Source: Roseburia_C amylophila (GTDB taxonomy: Bacteria; Bacillota; Clostridia; Lachnospirales; Lachnospiraceae). Taken from it: a stretch of DNA of 64,000 nt. The stretch lies in the NCBI RefSeq assembly GCF_025567465.1, contig NZ_JAOQKI010000009.1, positions 62,001 to 126,000 of the forward strand, given 5' to 3'. The number at the start of each line of letters is the position of its first letter. Within the stretch, counting starts at the first letter, position 1. Below the pieces are notes generated by a model, which was not told the DNA's origin, ran no database searches, and worked only from the letters and a program-made list of their open reading frames with translations. The position numbers and the translations under genes are program-made. Of the stretch, positions 42,977 through 51,805 are shown one piece after another.

Positions 42977-43747
42977 TTAACTTTCTTCAACCAATATATC
43001 CATATAACTTCCCATTTTCTTTTTCATCTTTGCCAGAGCTCTGGTATGAAGCTGGGATATTCTTGATTCAGATACTTCAAGAATACTGCTGATTTCCTTC
43101 AAAGTAAGTTCTTCATAATAATAAAGTTCAATTACCCTGCGCTCCTTTTCCGTCAAGGTCTCAAGGCTTTGTGCCAAAACTTCTTTCAGTTCGCTTTCTG
43201 CCACCACATCTTCCGGTTGTGCAAAATGGGAATTTTTTGTCGCATCCATCGCAGGCTCTGTTCCCTGCTCCACAAACTCATTTAAAGAAACAACATTGGT
43301 AACTTTTAACTGGGACTGCCAGTTCAGGTATTCATCCTCTGATACCCCAAGTTCGCTTGCAATCTCTTCATCCAATGCCGTCTTTCCTGTCTTCATTTCT
43401 ATATTTTTTATTGCTTCGTCAATCTTTTTCTGTTTTTGGCGAACAGCCCTCGGTATCCAGTCCATTTTACGAATCTGGTCTAATATTGCCCCACGGATTC
43501 GAAGGCTTGCATATGTCTCAAATTTAACATCCTTGCTTCGGTCAAATTTATCAATTGCATCAATCAGTCCAAAGATTCCATAGCTGACCAAATCTTCATA
43601 TTCTACATTATATCCAAGATACATACTCAATCTGCCCGCTACTAATTTAACTAACGGAGCATATTCTATGATAATCTGTTCCCGTATTTCAGATACTGGA
43701 TTTTTCTGATAGCTTTCCCACAGTTTTTCTCTGTCCACTGTTTTCAT
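42977..43747 (-). CDS. sigD: RNA polymerase sigma factor for motility genes (SigD/FliA)
   Basis: A 256-residue FliA/WhiG-type sigma factor. Regions: 2 (LSMYLGYNVEYEDLVSYGIFGLIDAIDKFD), 3 (MDWIPRAVRQKQKKIDEAI) and 4 (LTEKERRVIELYYYEELTLKEISSILEVSESRISQLHTRAL). It directs late flagellar and chemotaxis genes. ATG behind GGAGGCTATGGT. Its place near the end of the long operon matches Bacillus, where distance from the promoter affects sigD level and hence the fraction of motile cells. No FlgM in this window. Confidence 0.95.
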   Translation of the reverse strand: MKTVDREKLWESYQKNPVSEIREQIIIEYAPLVKLVAGRLSMYLGYNVEYEDLVSYGIFGLIDAIDKFDRSKDVKFETYASLRIRGAILDQIRKMDWIPRAVRQKQKKIDEAIKNIEMKTGKTALDEEIASELGVSEDEYLNWQSQLKVTNVVSLNEFVEQGTEPAMDATKNSHFAQPEDVVAESELKEVLAQSLETLTEKERRVIELYYYEELTLKEISSILEVSESRISQLHTRALAKMKKKMGSYMDILVEES

Positions 43748-43771
43748 ACCATAGCCTCCGGTTTCTTATAA

Positions 43772-44080
43772 TTACTCTTCTTTCGCTCTTTTCTCTTCCT
43801 CTTTTTCTGACTTTTCTGATGTATCTTCTTTTTTCTCATCAGCAGACTCTTCTGCATCACCATCTGCTTTTTCTTCTGTACTGCTTTCTTCATCCTTTGC
43901 AGCTTTAAAATTCTTTTCCAAGATATAAGCTGCAATGCCCCCAAGCAGATAGAATATAATCAGTACCAGCAATAATGTTTTTGTAAAGGCAAGCAATTCC
44001 ATTTTCTGAAAAATTGCCACAATACAGGTAATAAATCCTGCGGTCAACATTACGATTGCAGGAATCGGTTTTGTCTTCAT
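43772..44080 (-). CDS. Small two-helix membrane protein of the motility operon
   Basis: A 102-residue protein with two hydrophobic helices (about 7-25 and 30-53) and a strongly charged Glu/Lys/Asp-rich tail of about 45 residues. ATG behind GAGGATGTAAAG. Occurs between cheD and sigD. No recognised family; similar small membrane proteins are seen at this place in related genomes by my recollection only. Confidence 0.6.
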   Translation of the reverse strand: MKTKPIPAIVMLTAGFITCIVAIFQKMELLAFTKTLLLVLIIFYLLGGIAAYILEKNFKAAKDEESSTEEKADGDAEESADEKKEDTSEKSEKEEEKRAKEE

Positions 44081-44095
44081 CTTTACATCCTCAAT

Positions 44096-44581
44096 CTAAA
44101 TAATTTTCAATTCTTTTCCAACAGACTTAATATAGAATTCTCCGGTATCGCAATGCAATTCTACGGTACGTCCATAATTCAGCCCGGTATCCTCTGCCAG
44201 AAGCGGAATACCAAGCTCCTTCAGTTTCTGTCTGGAAGCTTCTGCATTTCTTGCTCCAATATTTCCCACTTCAGAGTTACCACTTACCTCGAACATTCTG
44301 GCTCCGCCTGCAATCTTTGCTACAAGCCTGCTCTTTGCCGCCCCTGCTTCTGTCATCCGGCGAACCAGCTCTACAATTCCTGTATCTGCGAATTTCGCTA
44401 TATTCGAATTATTTTTCATCTTTGTACTGTCTGGCAGCATAATATGTGCAAGTCCGCCAATCTTTGTAACCGGGTCTAGCAATGCTATTCCTATACAGGA
44501 ACCCAGTCCTAATGTGGTAATTGTATCCGGAGCCTTGCAAATATTTAAGTCTGCCATACCAACTTTTATTACTTCACCCAT
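44096..44581 (-). CDS. cheD: Chemoreceptor glutamine deamidase CheD
   Basis: Deamidates receptor glutamines and is a CheC partner. The 161-residue protein has catalytic Cys29 in LGLGSCIGIAL and His46 in GGLAHIMLPDS, and KIAGGARMF after it. ATG behind GGAGAAGGGTATCA, 14 bases after cheC. Confidence 0.95.
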   Translation of the reverse strand: MGEVIKVGMADLNICKAPDTITTLGLGSCIGIALLDPVTKIGGLAHIMLPDSTKMKNNSNIAKFADTGIVELVRRMTEAGAAKSRLVAKIAGGARMFEVSGNSEVGNIGARNAEASRQKLKELGIPLLAEDTGLNYGRTVELHCDTGEFYIKSVGKELKII

Positions 44582-44595
44582 TGATACCCTTCTCC

Positions 44596-45216
44596 TTATA
44601 AGGTAATTCCCAGAGATTTCAGAATCTTCTCATAAGACTCAAGGTCAGGTAACAGAATAAAATATCCTTCTATCATCACTTCATCTCCGAATTCTGTCGT
44701 AATCATAAGTGCATTGTCTCCAATTTTACCAAACTGTATTGCCGGAACACTTAAAATAGCTCCCGCCATATCAATTGCAATATAAGGAACCGATGGTGCA
44801 ATAGTAAGCTGCGTCATGGCAGAAAGCGCGTTCAGATAAGAACCGGCAATGATATTTCCTATTTCTTTTAATGCAGACATATCCATCTCATCAAAATCTT
44901 CCGCATAATCTGCCGGACGTCCCATTAGTTTATTTACCAGATAATGTGCAGAATCAAGTTTCATAAGAAACATCATGCTGCCGGTAATATCATCTGTTAC
45001 TTCCAGATAGATTCCTACGATTGACTCATCTTCCGGGCAAATTGCAGAACCCAGTTCCTGAAAGGTCAGTAATTCAACTCTTGGTACATCCATATTAATC
45101 CGGATATTCAACATATTTGCCATTGCAGTTGTTGCATTTCCGGCACCAATATTTCCAATTTCTTTTAAGACATCCACATACATGTCATTTACCTGGTTCA
45201 AAGTATAATCCGCCAA
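44596..45216 (-). CDS. cheC: CheY-P phosphatase CheC
   Basis: A 206-residue CheC with both phosphatase motifs: LKEIGNIGAGNATTAMANML near the N-terminus and ALKEIGNIIAGSYLNALSAM in the middle. It removes phosphate from CheY-P and binds CheD. The start is TTG at 45216 with AGGAGG seven bases before it. Between cheW and cheD, with a 28-base palindrome upstream. Confidence 0.93.
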   Translation of the reverse strand: MADYTLNQVNDMYVDVLKEIGNIGAGNATTAMANMLNIRINMDVPRVELLTFQELGSAICPEDESIVGIYLEVTDDITGSMMFLMKLDSAHYLVNKLMGRPADYAEDFDEMDMSALKEIGNIIAGSYLNALSAMTQLTIAPSVPYIAIDMAGAILSVPAIQFGKIGDNALMITTEFGDEVMIEGYFILLPDLESYEKILKSLGITL

Positions 45217-45249
45217 TTTTATCCTCCTGCTGTCATTTCAAGATATAGA

Positions 45250-45277
45250 ATATAGTGAGGCATTTGCCTCACTATAT
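45250..45277 (-). promoter_or_regulatory. Palindrome between cheW and cheC
   Basis: ATATAGTGAGGCA and its exact complement with a two-base loop, eight bases after the cheW stop. The following sequence on the minus strand has only scattered T, so it may be a weak terminator or mRNA-stabilising hairpin at the cheW/cheC boundary. Confidence 0.5.
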
Positions 45278-45286
45278 CTATAACAA

Positions 45287-45751
45287 TTACGCATTTTCTT
45301 TTTCTTCTATAATAGAATGAATATCCAGAAGGGAAATTAATTCATCTCCGTTTTTACCGATTCCATCGATAAAAGATACCTTGGCATTCTTCATATCGCC
45401 ACTCACTTTATCAATTTCATTGGTTCCTAATGTAACAACTTCTTTTACTTCATCCACGATTATTCCCAGTGCACTCTGCTGTTCAATTTTTAAAATTATA
45501 ATACGGCTGGCATTGGTAAATACATCTTCTTCCAGTTCCATACGGATTCTGAGACTCATAACCGGTACGATTTCTCCACGAAGATTGATAATTCCTTTAA
45601 AGAAATTCTGTACTCTAGGTACTCTTGTAATCTTCTGCATACGAACAATATTGTCTACATAACTGATATCGATTCCGTACTGCTCATTTCCGATTTTTAC
45701 AACAATATACTGTTTTCTGATATTTTCTACTGTTTCAAGTTGCTCTGCCAC
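45287..45751 (-). CDS. cheW: Chemotaxis coupling protein CheW
   Basis: SH3-like scaffold linking receptors to CheA, 154 residues. Typical: IVVKIGNEQYGIDISYVDNIVRMQKITRVP, INLRGEIVPVMSLR and IIVDEVKEVV. The start is GTG at 45751 with AGGGGG eight bases upstream; the earlier GTG at 45760 overlaps that site. Directly after cheA (15 bases). Confidence 0.94.
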   Translation of the reverse strand: MAEQLETVENIRKQYIVVKIGNEQYGIDISYVDNIVRMQKITRVPRVQNFFKGIINLRGEIVPVMSLRIRMELEEDVFTNASRIIILKIEQQSALGIIVDEVKEVVTLGTNEIDKVSGDMKNAKVSFIDGIGKNGDELISLLDIHSIIEEKENA

Positions 45752-45766
45752 TCTGCACACCCCCTG

Positions 45767-47854
45767 TTAAATCAATGTATTTGCATCCAGGATTAATGCG
45801 ACTTCGCCATCACCCAGAATTGTTGCACCGCTGATTGTCTTATTATTATTAATATACTTACCAAGTGATTTAATTACGATTTCCTGCTGTCCAAGAAGAT
45901 TGTCTACAACAAGTCCTGCATAACGTTCGCCTTTTCTTACGATAACAACAGTAAGACTTTCTACTTCTTCATCCTTCGGTGGAATATCAAGTATCTGATC
46001 CAGCCGGATGATTGGAATAACAGAACCACGTAAATTAATTACTTCCTTGGATTCTACATATTTAATATCTTCAACCGGAATATCCTCGATAGTCTGAATT
46101 GCGCCTAACGCAATTGCATATTTTTCATCGCGGATTTCCACCATCAACGCCTGAATGATTGCCAGTGTAAGTGGCAGTCTTACTACGAATTTGGTTCCAA
46201 CGCCAAGTTTGCTCTTTACCTCAACATCTCCGCCTAATGCTTCAATATTGGATTTAACAACGTCAAGACCTACACCACGTCCGGAAATATCGGTAATCTG
46301 TTTTGCCATAGAGAAACTCGGCATAAATAAGAAATCGATAATTTCTTTCTGGCTCAGCTTTTCTGCCTGTTCCGGTGTTACCAGACCACGCTCTACTGCT
46401 TTTGCTTTAACCTTCTCTGTATCAATTCCGTTACCATCATCACTTACTTCAATGATTACATTATTTCCTTCCTGGAATGCATTCAGATTAATGGTTCCTG
46501 TTTCTGGCTTACCGCGTTCCTTACGAACTTCTGCACTCTCAAGACCATGGTCAGCAGAGTTACGAAGCAGATGCTGCAACGGGTCGCCAATCTGGTCAAC
46601 TACAGTACGATCAAGTTCTGTATCTTCACCGGTCATGCACAATTCCATCTTCTTATTCAATCTTCTGGAAAGGTCACGAATCATACGTGGGAATTTGTTT
46701 ACAACGCTCTCAATTGGAACCATCCGCACTTTCATAACCGATTCATGAAGACTGGTTGTAATTCTTTCCAGATACTCAATCTGCTCATGGAATGACTGAT
46801 TCTGGAAATTGCCTCCTTCTTGGGAGCCAATGGATACCAGACTGTTTTTTGCAATGATCAGCTCACTCACCTGGTTCATCAGTGCATCCAGTTTTTCGAT
46901 ATCCACACGCACGGTACGGTTTGTAACCGGTTTGCCTGCCGGTTTTGACTTAGTCTGTGCCGGTTTATTCTCTTTATGTACTGCCTGCTCTGCCGGCTTT
47001 GCTTCTGATGTATTTGCTGGAAGATTTTCCTGTACATTTTCCTCATGGAATAGGGTTGCCGTCTTCACTTCTTCACCAACGGCATCCGCAATTTCAGATA
47101 CATTTTTAACTGCTTTTAAAATATCATCTAATGCAGCATTGGATGATAAGAACAAACTGAAGTCCAGTTCAAAACGTTCATCCTCAATATCCTGGGAACT
47201 TGGACTGTAAACAACAATCTGTCCAAACTCTTCTACTGCTTTAAATACAAGGAATGCTCTTGCCGCTTTCAAAAGGCAGTCTTTCTGTACTTCTACTGTA
47301 ATTCCGTAAATTTTGTTTCCACTTTCTTCAGCTGCTTTTAACGCATCTTTATCTTTGGAAGAAAATTCTACGCTTAAGTATTTCTTTTTACCATCACCGT
47401 TTTCCGGTTCTTCTGCTTTCTTTTCTTCTTTTTTCTCTTCCTTTGCAGGTGCGGCTGCTCCGCCGTTCTCTGCATTCTCTAAGAATTTGTTCAAAGCTGT
47501 AATCAGTGCTTCGTTGTCTTCTGTACCTTCATCTGATGTACTCTTGATCGTATCGAGGTAACTTTCAATTGCATCCAGACACTGGAAAAGAATATCAATC
47601 ATTTCACTGGTGACTTTTACTTTGTCACTACGAACTTCCTGGAATACATTTTCCATATCATGAGTCAGATGCTGCATTCTCTTAAAGCCCATGGTTCCTG
47701 CCATTCCCTTTAAGGAGTGTGCTGCACGGAAAATTTCATTAATGGTATCTTTGTTTTCCGGCTCCTTTTCCAAAGTCATAATGCAATCATTCAGGCTCTG
47801 GATATGCTCACTTGTCTCATCAATAAAAATTTCTAGATACTGGCTTACATCCAT
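45767..47854 (-). CDS. cheA: Chemotaxis histidine kinase CheA
   Basis: A 695-residue kinase: HPt domain with phosphorylated His46 (AAHSLKGMAGTMGF), P2-like region (about 165-265), a proline/alanine/lysine linker (about 275-320), dimerisation helix pair (VRVDIEKLDALMNQVSELI), ATPase domain with LLRNSADHGLES and DDGNGID and GRGVGLDVV, and a C-terminal CheW-like domain. It phosphorylates CheY and CheB. Two bases separate it from cheB. Confidence 0.97.
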   Translation of the reverse strand: MDVSQYLEIFIDETSEHIQSLNDCIMTLEKEPENKDTINEIFRAAHSLKGMAGTMGFKRMQHLTHDMENVFQEVRSDKVKVTSEMIDILFQCLDAIESYLDTIKSTSDEGTEDNEALITALNKFLENAENGGAAAPAKEEKKEEKKAEEPENGDGKKKYLSVEFSSKDKDALKAAEESGNKIYGITVEVQKDCLLKAARAFLVFKAVEEFGQIVVYSPSSQDIEDERFELDFSLFLSSNAALDDILKAVKNVSEIADAVGEEVKTATLFHEENVQENLPANTSEAKPAEQAVHKENKPAQTKSKPAGKPVTNRTVRVDIEKLDALMNQVSELIIAKNSLVSIGSQEGGNFQNQSFHEQIEYLERITTSLHESVMKVRMVPIESVVNKFPRMIRDLSRRLNKKMELCMTGEDTELDRTVVDQIGDPLQHLLRNSADHGLESAEVRKERGKPETGTINLNAFQEGNNVIIEVSDDGNGIDTEKVKAKAVERGLVTPEQAEKLSQKEIIDFLFMPSFSMAKQITDISGRGVGLDVVKSNIEALGGDVEVKSKLGVGTKFVVRLPLTLAIIQALMVEIRDEKYAIALGAIQTIEDIPVEDIKYVESKEVINLRGSVIPIIRLDQILDIPPKDEEVESLTVVIVRKGERYAGLVVDNLLGQQEIVIKSLGKYINNNKTISGATILGDGEVALILDANTLI

Positions 47855-47856
47855 CT

Positions 47857-48924
47857 TTAATTTACCCCCACATTCTTTAGAATTGTGTCCGCAACACTTT
47901 CTAATGGTACTATTTCATCAACAAGTCCTGTCTCTGCAATTGCCTTTGGCATTCCATATACCACAGATGTTTCTTCATCCTGAGCAATTACGTATACATT
48001 TTTTTCTTTCTGGAGTTCTGAAATTCCCTTTGTTCCATCAGCACCCATTCCGGTAAGAACTACACAGGTAATTTCATCATAGCCGCTGTCCATCAAAGAC
48101 TCATACATCAGATTGGCACATGGTCTTAATCCACCAATTGCCGGTGCATCACTTAAAACAATACAGTGCGTTCCATCTGCTAACCGCTGTACCAGTAAAT
48201 GTTTTCCTCCCGGTGCCACATAAACATGTCCTTTTTCCAAGACATCACCTTCGTTTGCCTCTTTCACATCCAGCGGGCTGAGTTCATTCAGCCGGTCTGC
48301 CATGGATTTTGTAAAACCAGCCGGCATATGCTGAACCACAAGAACCGGTGCATCCATATTGGATTTCAGCAATGGAATTACACTCTGTAAAGATTTTGGA
48401 CCGCCTGTGGAACATGCAATTGCAACAATCTTGCTCCGGGCTGCATCCTTCGTTCTAATCTTCCGGACAGCTGCCGGTTTTACCACATTCGTAATTACTT
48501 TTTTCTGATACGTCTGTGTGCTTCCTGCTGCAGTTATTGTTGCAAGAACTTTTATCAGTTTTTCCCGGAAACGCTGTCCCTTTGTCTCTATCAGATTATT
48601 TGGTTTCTCGATAAAGTCAATTGCACCACGTTCCATTGCCTTGAGTGTAACTTCAGCTCCATCTGTCGTTAATGTACTGACCATTACTACTGTTGCTTTT
48701 ATATTTTCTTTTTGTAATCTTTCAAGTAGTTCCAGTCCGTTCATTCTTGGCATATTTACATCTAAAACAACTGCGTCATATGCTTTCTGACACAATTTTT
48801 CATATGCTTCCAAACCATCTCTGCATGTATCCGTTGCCTGAAAACCACTATCTGAATTAATTATATCACAGATAACTCTTCTCATGAGTGCTGAGTCATC
48901 AACAACCAGAATATTCTTTTTCAT
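47857..48924 (-). CDS. cheB: Chemoreceptor methylesterase/deamidase CheB
   Basis: Response regulator domain (Asp55 phosphorylation site, VLDVNMPRMNG) joined to a C-terminal esterase with Ser172 (ACSTGGPKS), His199 (HMPAGFT) and the GMGADGTKGI region. It removes methyl groups from receptors. No CheR methyltransferase gene is in this window; it must lie elsewhere. Confidence 0.96.
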   Translation of the reverse strand: MKKNILVVDDSALMRRVICDIINSDSGFQATDTCRDGLEAYEKLCQKAYDAVVLDVNMPRMNGLELLERLQKENIKATVVMVSTLTTDGAEVTLKAMERGAIDFIEKPNNLIETKGQRFREKLIKVLATITAAGSTQTYQKKVITNVVKPAAVRKIRTKDAARSKIVAIACSTGGPKSLQSVIPLLKSNMDAPVLVVQHMPAGFTKSMADRLNELSPLDVKEANEGDVLEKGHVYVAPGGKHLLVQRLADGTHCIVLSDAPAIGGLRPCANLMYESLMDSGYDEITCVVLTGMGADGTKGISELQKEKNVYVIAQDEETSVVYGMPKAIAETGLVDEIVPLESVADTILKNVGVN

Positions 48925-48939
48925 TCTATTAATTTAACC

Positions 48940-49680
48940 CTATCCTTTTCCTCTCTGTCTTGCTTTTCTTTCTTCTGCAAAAATATACCTGATAATTTCT
49001 TCCCTTATTTTATCATCACGAATAATAAATTTCAGTCGGTTTTCATACATATTATCACGATTTAACAGCTTCGTACTTCGCAGGATATATCCTGGAAGAT
49101 AATATTGTTTTTCACCGGTCTGCGTCTGTAGCATCACAATAATCAGAACAGCTTTTCCCTCTTCTAACTGCTCATTCGTCACAAAGCGTACACCACCTCC
49201 ACTGATATCAACAATAGTGCCCTTTTTCTGCTTTTTATAAAAATCATCATCCCTGAGACTTGCGATGATGTCTTCCGTCTGTTTCATTTCCGCTTCTTCG
49301 TCTGTCAGATGGAAATACCCCATATCAAGGACACATTCCATACGGTAATATTCCCGTCTCTGATATTTGCTCAGTGGTGTATTTAATACAATCCGGAGCA
49401 GGTAGCGGTTCTCCGTCTTATAACGTTCCCGGATCTGACCAATGCTTTTATACAATCCATTCGGTGTATAGAATACAAATTCATAGCGAAGTCCCAGTGG
49501 AAGTAATATCAGTTTTCCACTCTGAATCGGCATCATTATCTCCATTTCACCATTTTCAAACAGTTCAAAAATCTGACTCTTGTAAACTGGTGCAGCCTTT
49601 TCTGCAGATTCTGGCCTTTCCGTCTGGTTCACTATATGAATATCAATTTTCATTCCTTCCCGTAAAACATTTGAAATCAT
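48940..49680 (-). CDS. PilZ-domain flagellar brake protein (YcgR-like)
   Basis: A 246-residue protein with an N-terminal YcgR-type domain (about 1-105) and a C-terminal PilZ domain. The c-di-GMP binding motif is present: RREYYR (about 115-120, R-x3-R type) and DISGGGVRF (about 162-170). It would bind the motor or stator when c-di-GMP is high and slow swimming, as shown for homologues. ATG behind AGGTGATAGA, nine bases after flhG. Confidence 0.88.
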   Translation of the reverse strand: MISNVLREGMKIDIHIVNQTERPESAEKAAPVYKSQIFELFENGEMEIMMPIQSGKLILLPLGLRYEFVFYTPNGLYKSIGQIRERYKTENRYLLRIVLNTPLSKYQRREYYRMECVLDMGYFHLTDEEAEMKQTEDIIASLRDDDFYKKQKKGTIVDISGGGVRFVTNEQLEEGKAVLIIVMLQTQTGEKQYYLPGYILRSTKLLNRDNMYENRLKFIIRDDKIREEIIRYIFAEERKARQRGKG

Positions 49681-49688
49681 TCTATCAC

Positions 49689-50564
49689 CTATCTGTTATT
49701 AAAAAATTCAGCAAACAACTGGGCAAAGCCCCGCTTCATCAACGGAATATCATGCGCACCTTCTATAAGATTATTTGCAAGTATCTCAAATGCTTTTGCC
49801 GACTTGGTCTCCGGTGCATATAAAGATACTATCTGCTGCTGGCGTATTGCTTTTTCAAACATGGAATCCTGCGGTATCATGCCGAGATATTCAAGATTAC
49901 CATTTAAAAACTGTGACACAACGGTATTTAATTTATCATATACTGCCTGTCCATCTTCCACAGAATTTACACGGTTGGCAACCACATGAATCTGCGTTCC
50001 GCTTTTGGCAAAATTCGGATTCCGGTGCAGTGCCTTTAACAGAGAATAGGAATCGGTCAGTGAGCTTGGTTCCGGTGTTGATACCAGAAGGACCTCCGGA
50101 CAAGCCATAACAAATTCCAATACGCTGTCTGCAATTCCTGCTCCGGTATCCACCAGTACAATATCAGCCATTTCATCTAACTGTGCCAGATTACGTACTA
50201 AAAAAGTAATCTGATCCTTGGACAGATTATTCATTCCCACAATGCCTGAGCCGCCTGAGATAAAGCTTACTCCTGCCGGTCCCTCTGTTATAATCTGCCG
50301 TATATCCATTCCCCGGTATATAACATCACTCAGATTATGTTTTGGTATTGCTCCAAGCATAACTTCTACATTTGCCAGTCCCAAATCAGCATCAAAAATA
50401 ATAACTTTCTTATTCATTTTCTGAAACTGGATTGCCAGATTAACTGTAACGCTGGATTTTCCCACGCCACCTTTTCCACTGGTAACCGTAATTACTCTTG
50501 CTTTCTGGGGAAGCTTCTGGTTCTTTAATTTAATTACATTGCGCAGTTTTTCTGCCTGATCCAT
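49689..50564 (-). CDS. flhG: MinD-like ATPase FlhG
   Basis: Controls flagellar number and placement with FlhF; homologues also bind FliM/FliY. The 291-residue P-loop ATPase has GKGGVGKSS at 30-38 with the deviant Walker A Lys, DADLGLANVEVMLG and DTGAGI. ATG behind GGGAGGCAGATAATA; directly after flhF. Confidence 0.92.
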   Translation of the reverse strand: MDQAEKLRNVIKLKNQKLPQKARVITVTSGKGGVGKSSVTVNLAIQFQKMNKKVIIFDADLGLANVEVMLGAIPKHNLSDVIYRGMDIRQIITEGPAGVSFISGGSGIVGMNNLSKDQITFLVRNLAQLDEMADIVLVDTGAGIADSVLEFVMACPEVLLVSTPEPSSLTDSYSLLKALHRNPNFAKSGTQIHVVANRVNSVEDGQAVYDKLNTVVSQFLNGNLEYLGMIPQDSMFEKAIRQQQIVSLYAPETKSAKAFEILANNLIEGAHDIPLMKRGFAQLFAEFFNNR

Positions 50565-50568
50565 ATTA

Positions 50569-51804
50569 TTATCTGCCTCCCAATAACTGTTTTACAATTT
50601 TCTGTGACTGGAAAATTTCAATATCATCTGGCACATTCTGCCCTGTTGTCACATAGGAAACATCCGCACCAGAATACATGCGAATATTTAACAGACTACC
50701 ATAACTACTGGTTTCATCTAATTTAGTAAAAATAATCTTATAATCCGATATCTCATGGTATTTATCTACAATTTCCATCAAATCGCGGTATTTTGTAGTT
50801 GCGCTTAATACCAGATAAACATCCTTCTCATATTTGTCATCCAGACTTTCTATGAGGTTTCTCATATCTTTTCTCTGATCTTCATTCTTATAAGAGAATC
50901 CTGCGGTATCTACCAGAACGAGATCATAATCCTTTACACGCTCTATGGCTGCATTCATTTCTTCCGATGAATAAATAACTGTCAGCGGTGTATCCAAGAT
51001 ATTCGCATAAGTACGTAACTGTTCTGCCGCAGCAATCCGATAAGTATCTGCTGTTAAAAACGCTACTTTTTTGCCATAATCCACTTTAAATCTGGAAGCC
51101 ACTTTTGCAATGGTTGTTGTCTTGCCAACACCGGTTGGTCCAATAAAAAATACGATTTTAGGCTGTCCCGGTACCAGTTCAATCTTTTGAGGCTGTCCGA
51201 ATTTTAATACCATTTTCTGGTAAACATTGGATAAGATAATATCCATGCTTGCACTGCCTCTTAAATTCTTCTCCACATCATCTAATATCTGGTTGACATA
51301 TCTTTCATTCACTTCATTATCCAGTAATGTTTCATAAATCATGCGGATACAACGGAAAGTCTCAGACTGCTGATGCTTCATATCCTTTGGAGCATCAGTT
51401 TCCTTTTCCGGCTTTTCCTCTTCTTTTGGTTCTTCTTCTTTTTCCGGTTTTAACTTCTTTTCTAATAAATTAGAAAGACTTTCTATCTTTTCTTCCAAAT
51501 CATGACTGCTTTCCGGATGAATGGATGCTGGTTCCGGTGCCGGAATTTCAATTTTTTCATTTGCTGCAAAATTTATGCTGTCATGCATCTTTAATGGAGC
51601 ATGTAACGCAGGAAGAGGATTAACTGTCTGTTCCTTTTCCTCTAATGCTGCCGTCACTTCATAAGTTGTGCTCTTTAATGCCCGGAATAAACCCTTCGGT
51701 TTGATTTCCTTTACATTCATAATCACAACTGCTTCTCCCATTTCCTTTTTCGCCTTATCAACTGCCTCTTCTCTTGTTCTGCCCTGAAATTTATTAATCG
51801 TCAT
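50569..51804 (-). CDS. flhF: Flagellar SRP-type GTPase FlhF
   Basis: A 411-residue protein: basic N-terminal domain, a Glu/Lys/Pro-rich linker (about 95-150), then N and G domains as in Ffh/FtsY, with GPTGVGKTTTIAK (about 224-236), LVDTAGF and TKLDETSSYG. It marks the site where a flagellum is built. ATG at 51804, three bases after flhA. Confidence 0.94.
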   Translation of the reverse strand: MTINKFQGRTREEAVDKAKKEMGEAVVIMNVKEIKPKGLFRALKSTTYEVTAALEEKEQTVNPLPALHAPLKMHDSINFAANEKIEIPAPEPASIHPESSHDLEEKIESLSNLLEKKLKPEKEEEPKEEEKPEKETDAPKDMKHQQSETFRCIRMIYETLLDNEVNERYVNQILDDVEKNLRGSASMDIILSNVYQKMVLKFGQPQKIELVPGQPKIVFFIGPTGVGKTTTIAKVASRFKVDYGKKVAFLTADTYRIAAAEQLRTYANILDTPLTVIYSSEEMNAAIERVKDYDLVLVDTAGFSYKNEDQRKDMRNLIESLDDKYEKDVYLVLSATTKYRDLMEIVDKYHEISDYKIIFTKLDETSSYGSLLNIRMYSGADVSYVTTGQNVPDDIEIFQSQKIVKQLLGGR

Positions 51805-51805
51805 T

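Noticed and set aside
43744..43944. Lysine-rich frame overlapping the small two-helix protein gene
   Set aside because: Out-of-frame reading of the acidic/lysine tail; no ribosome binding site.
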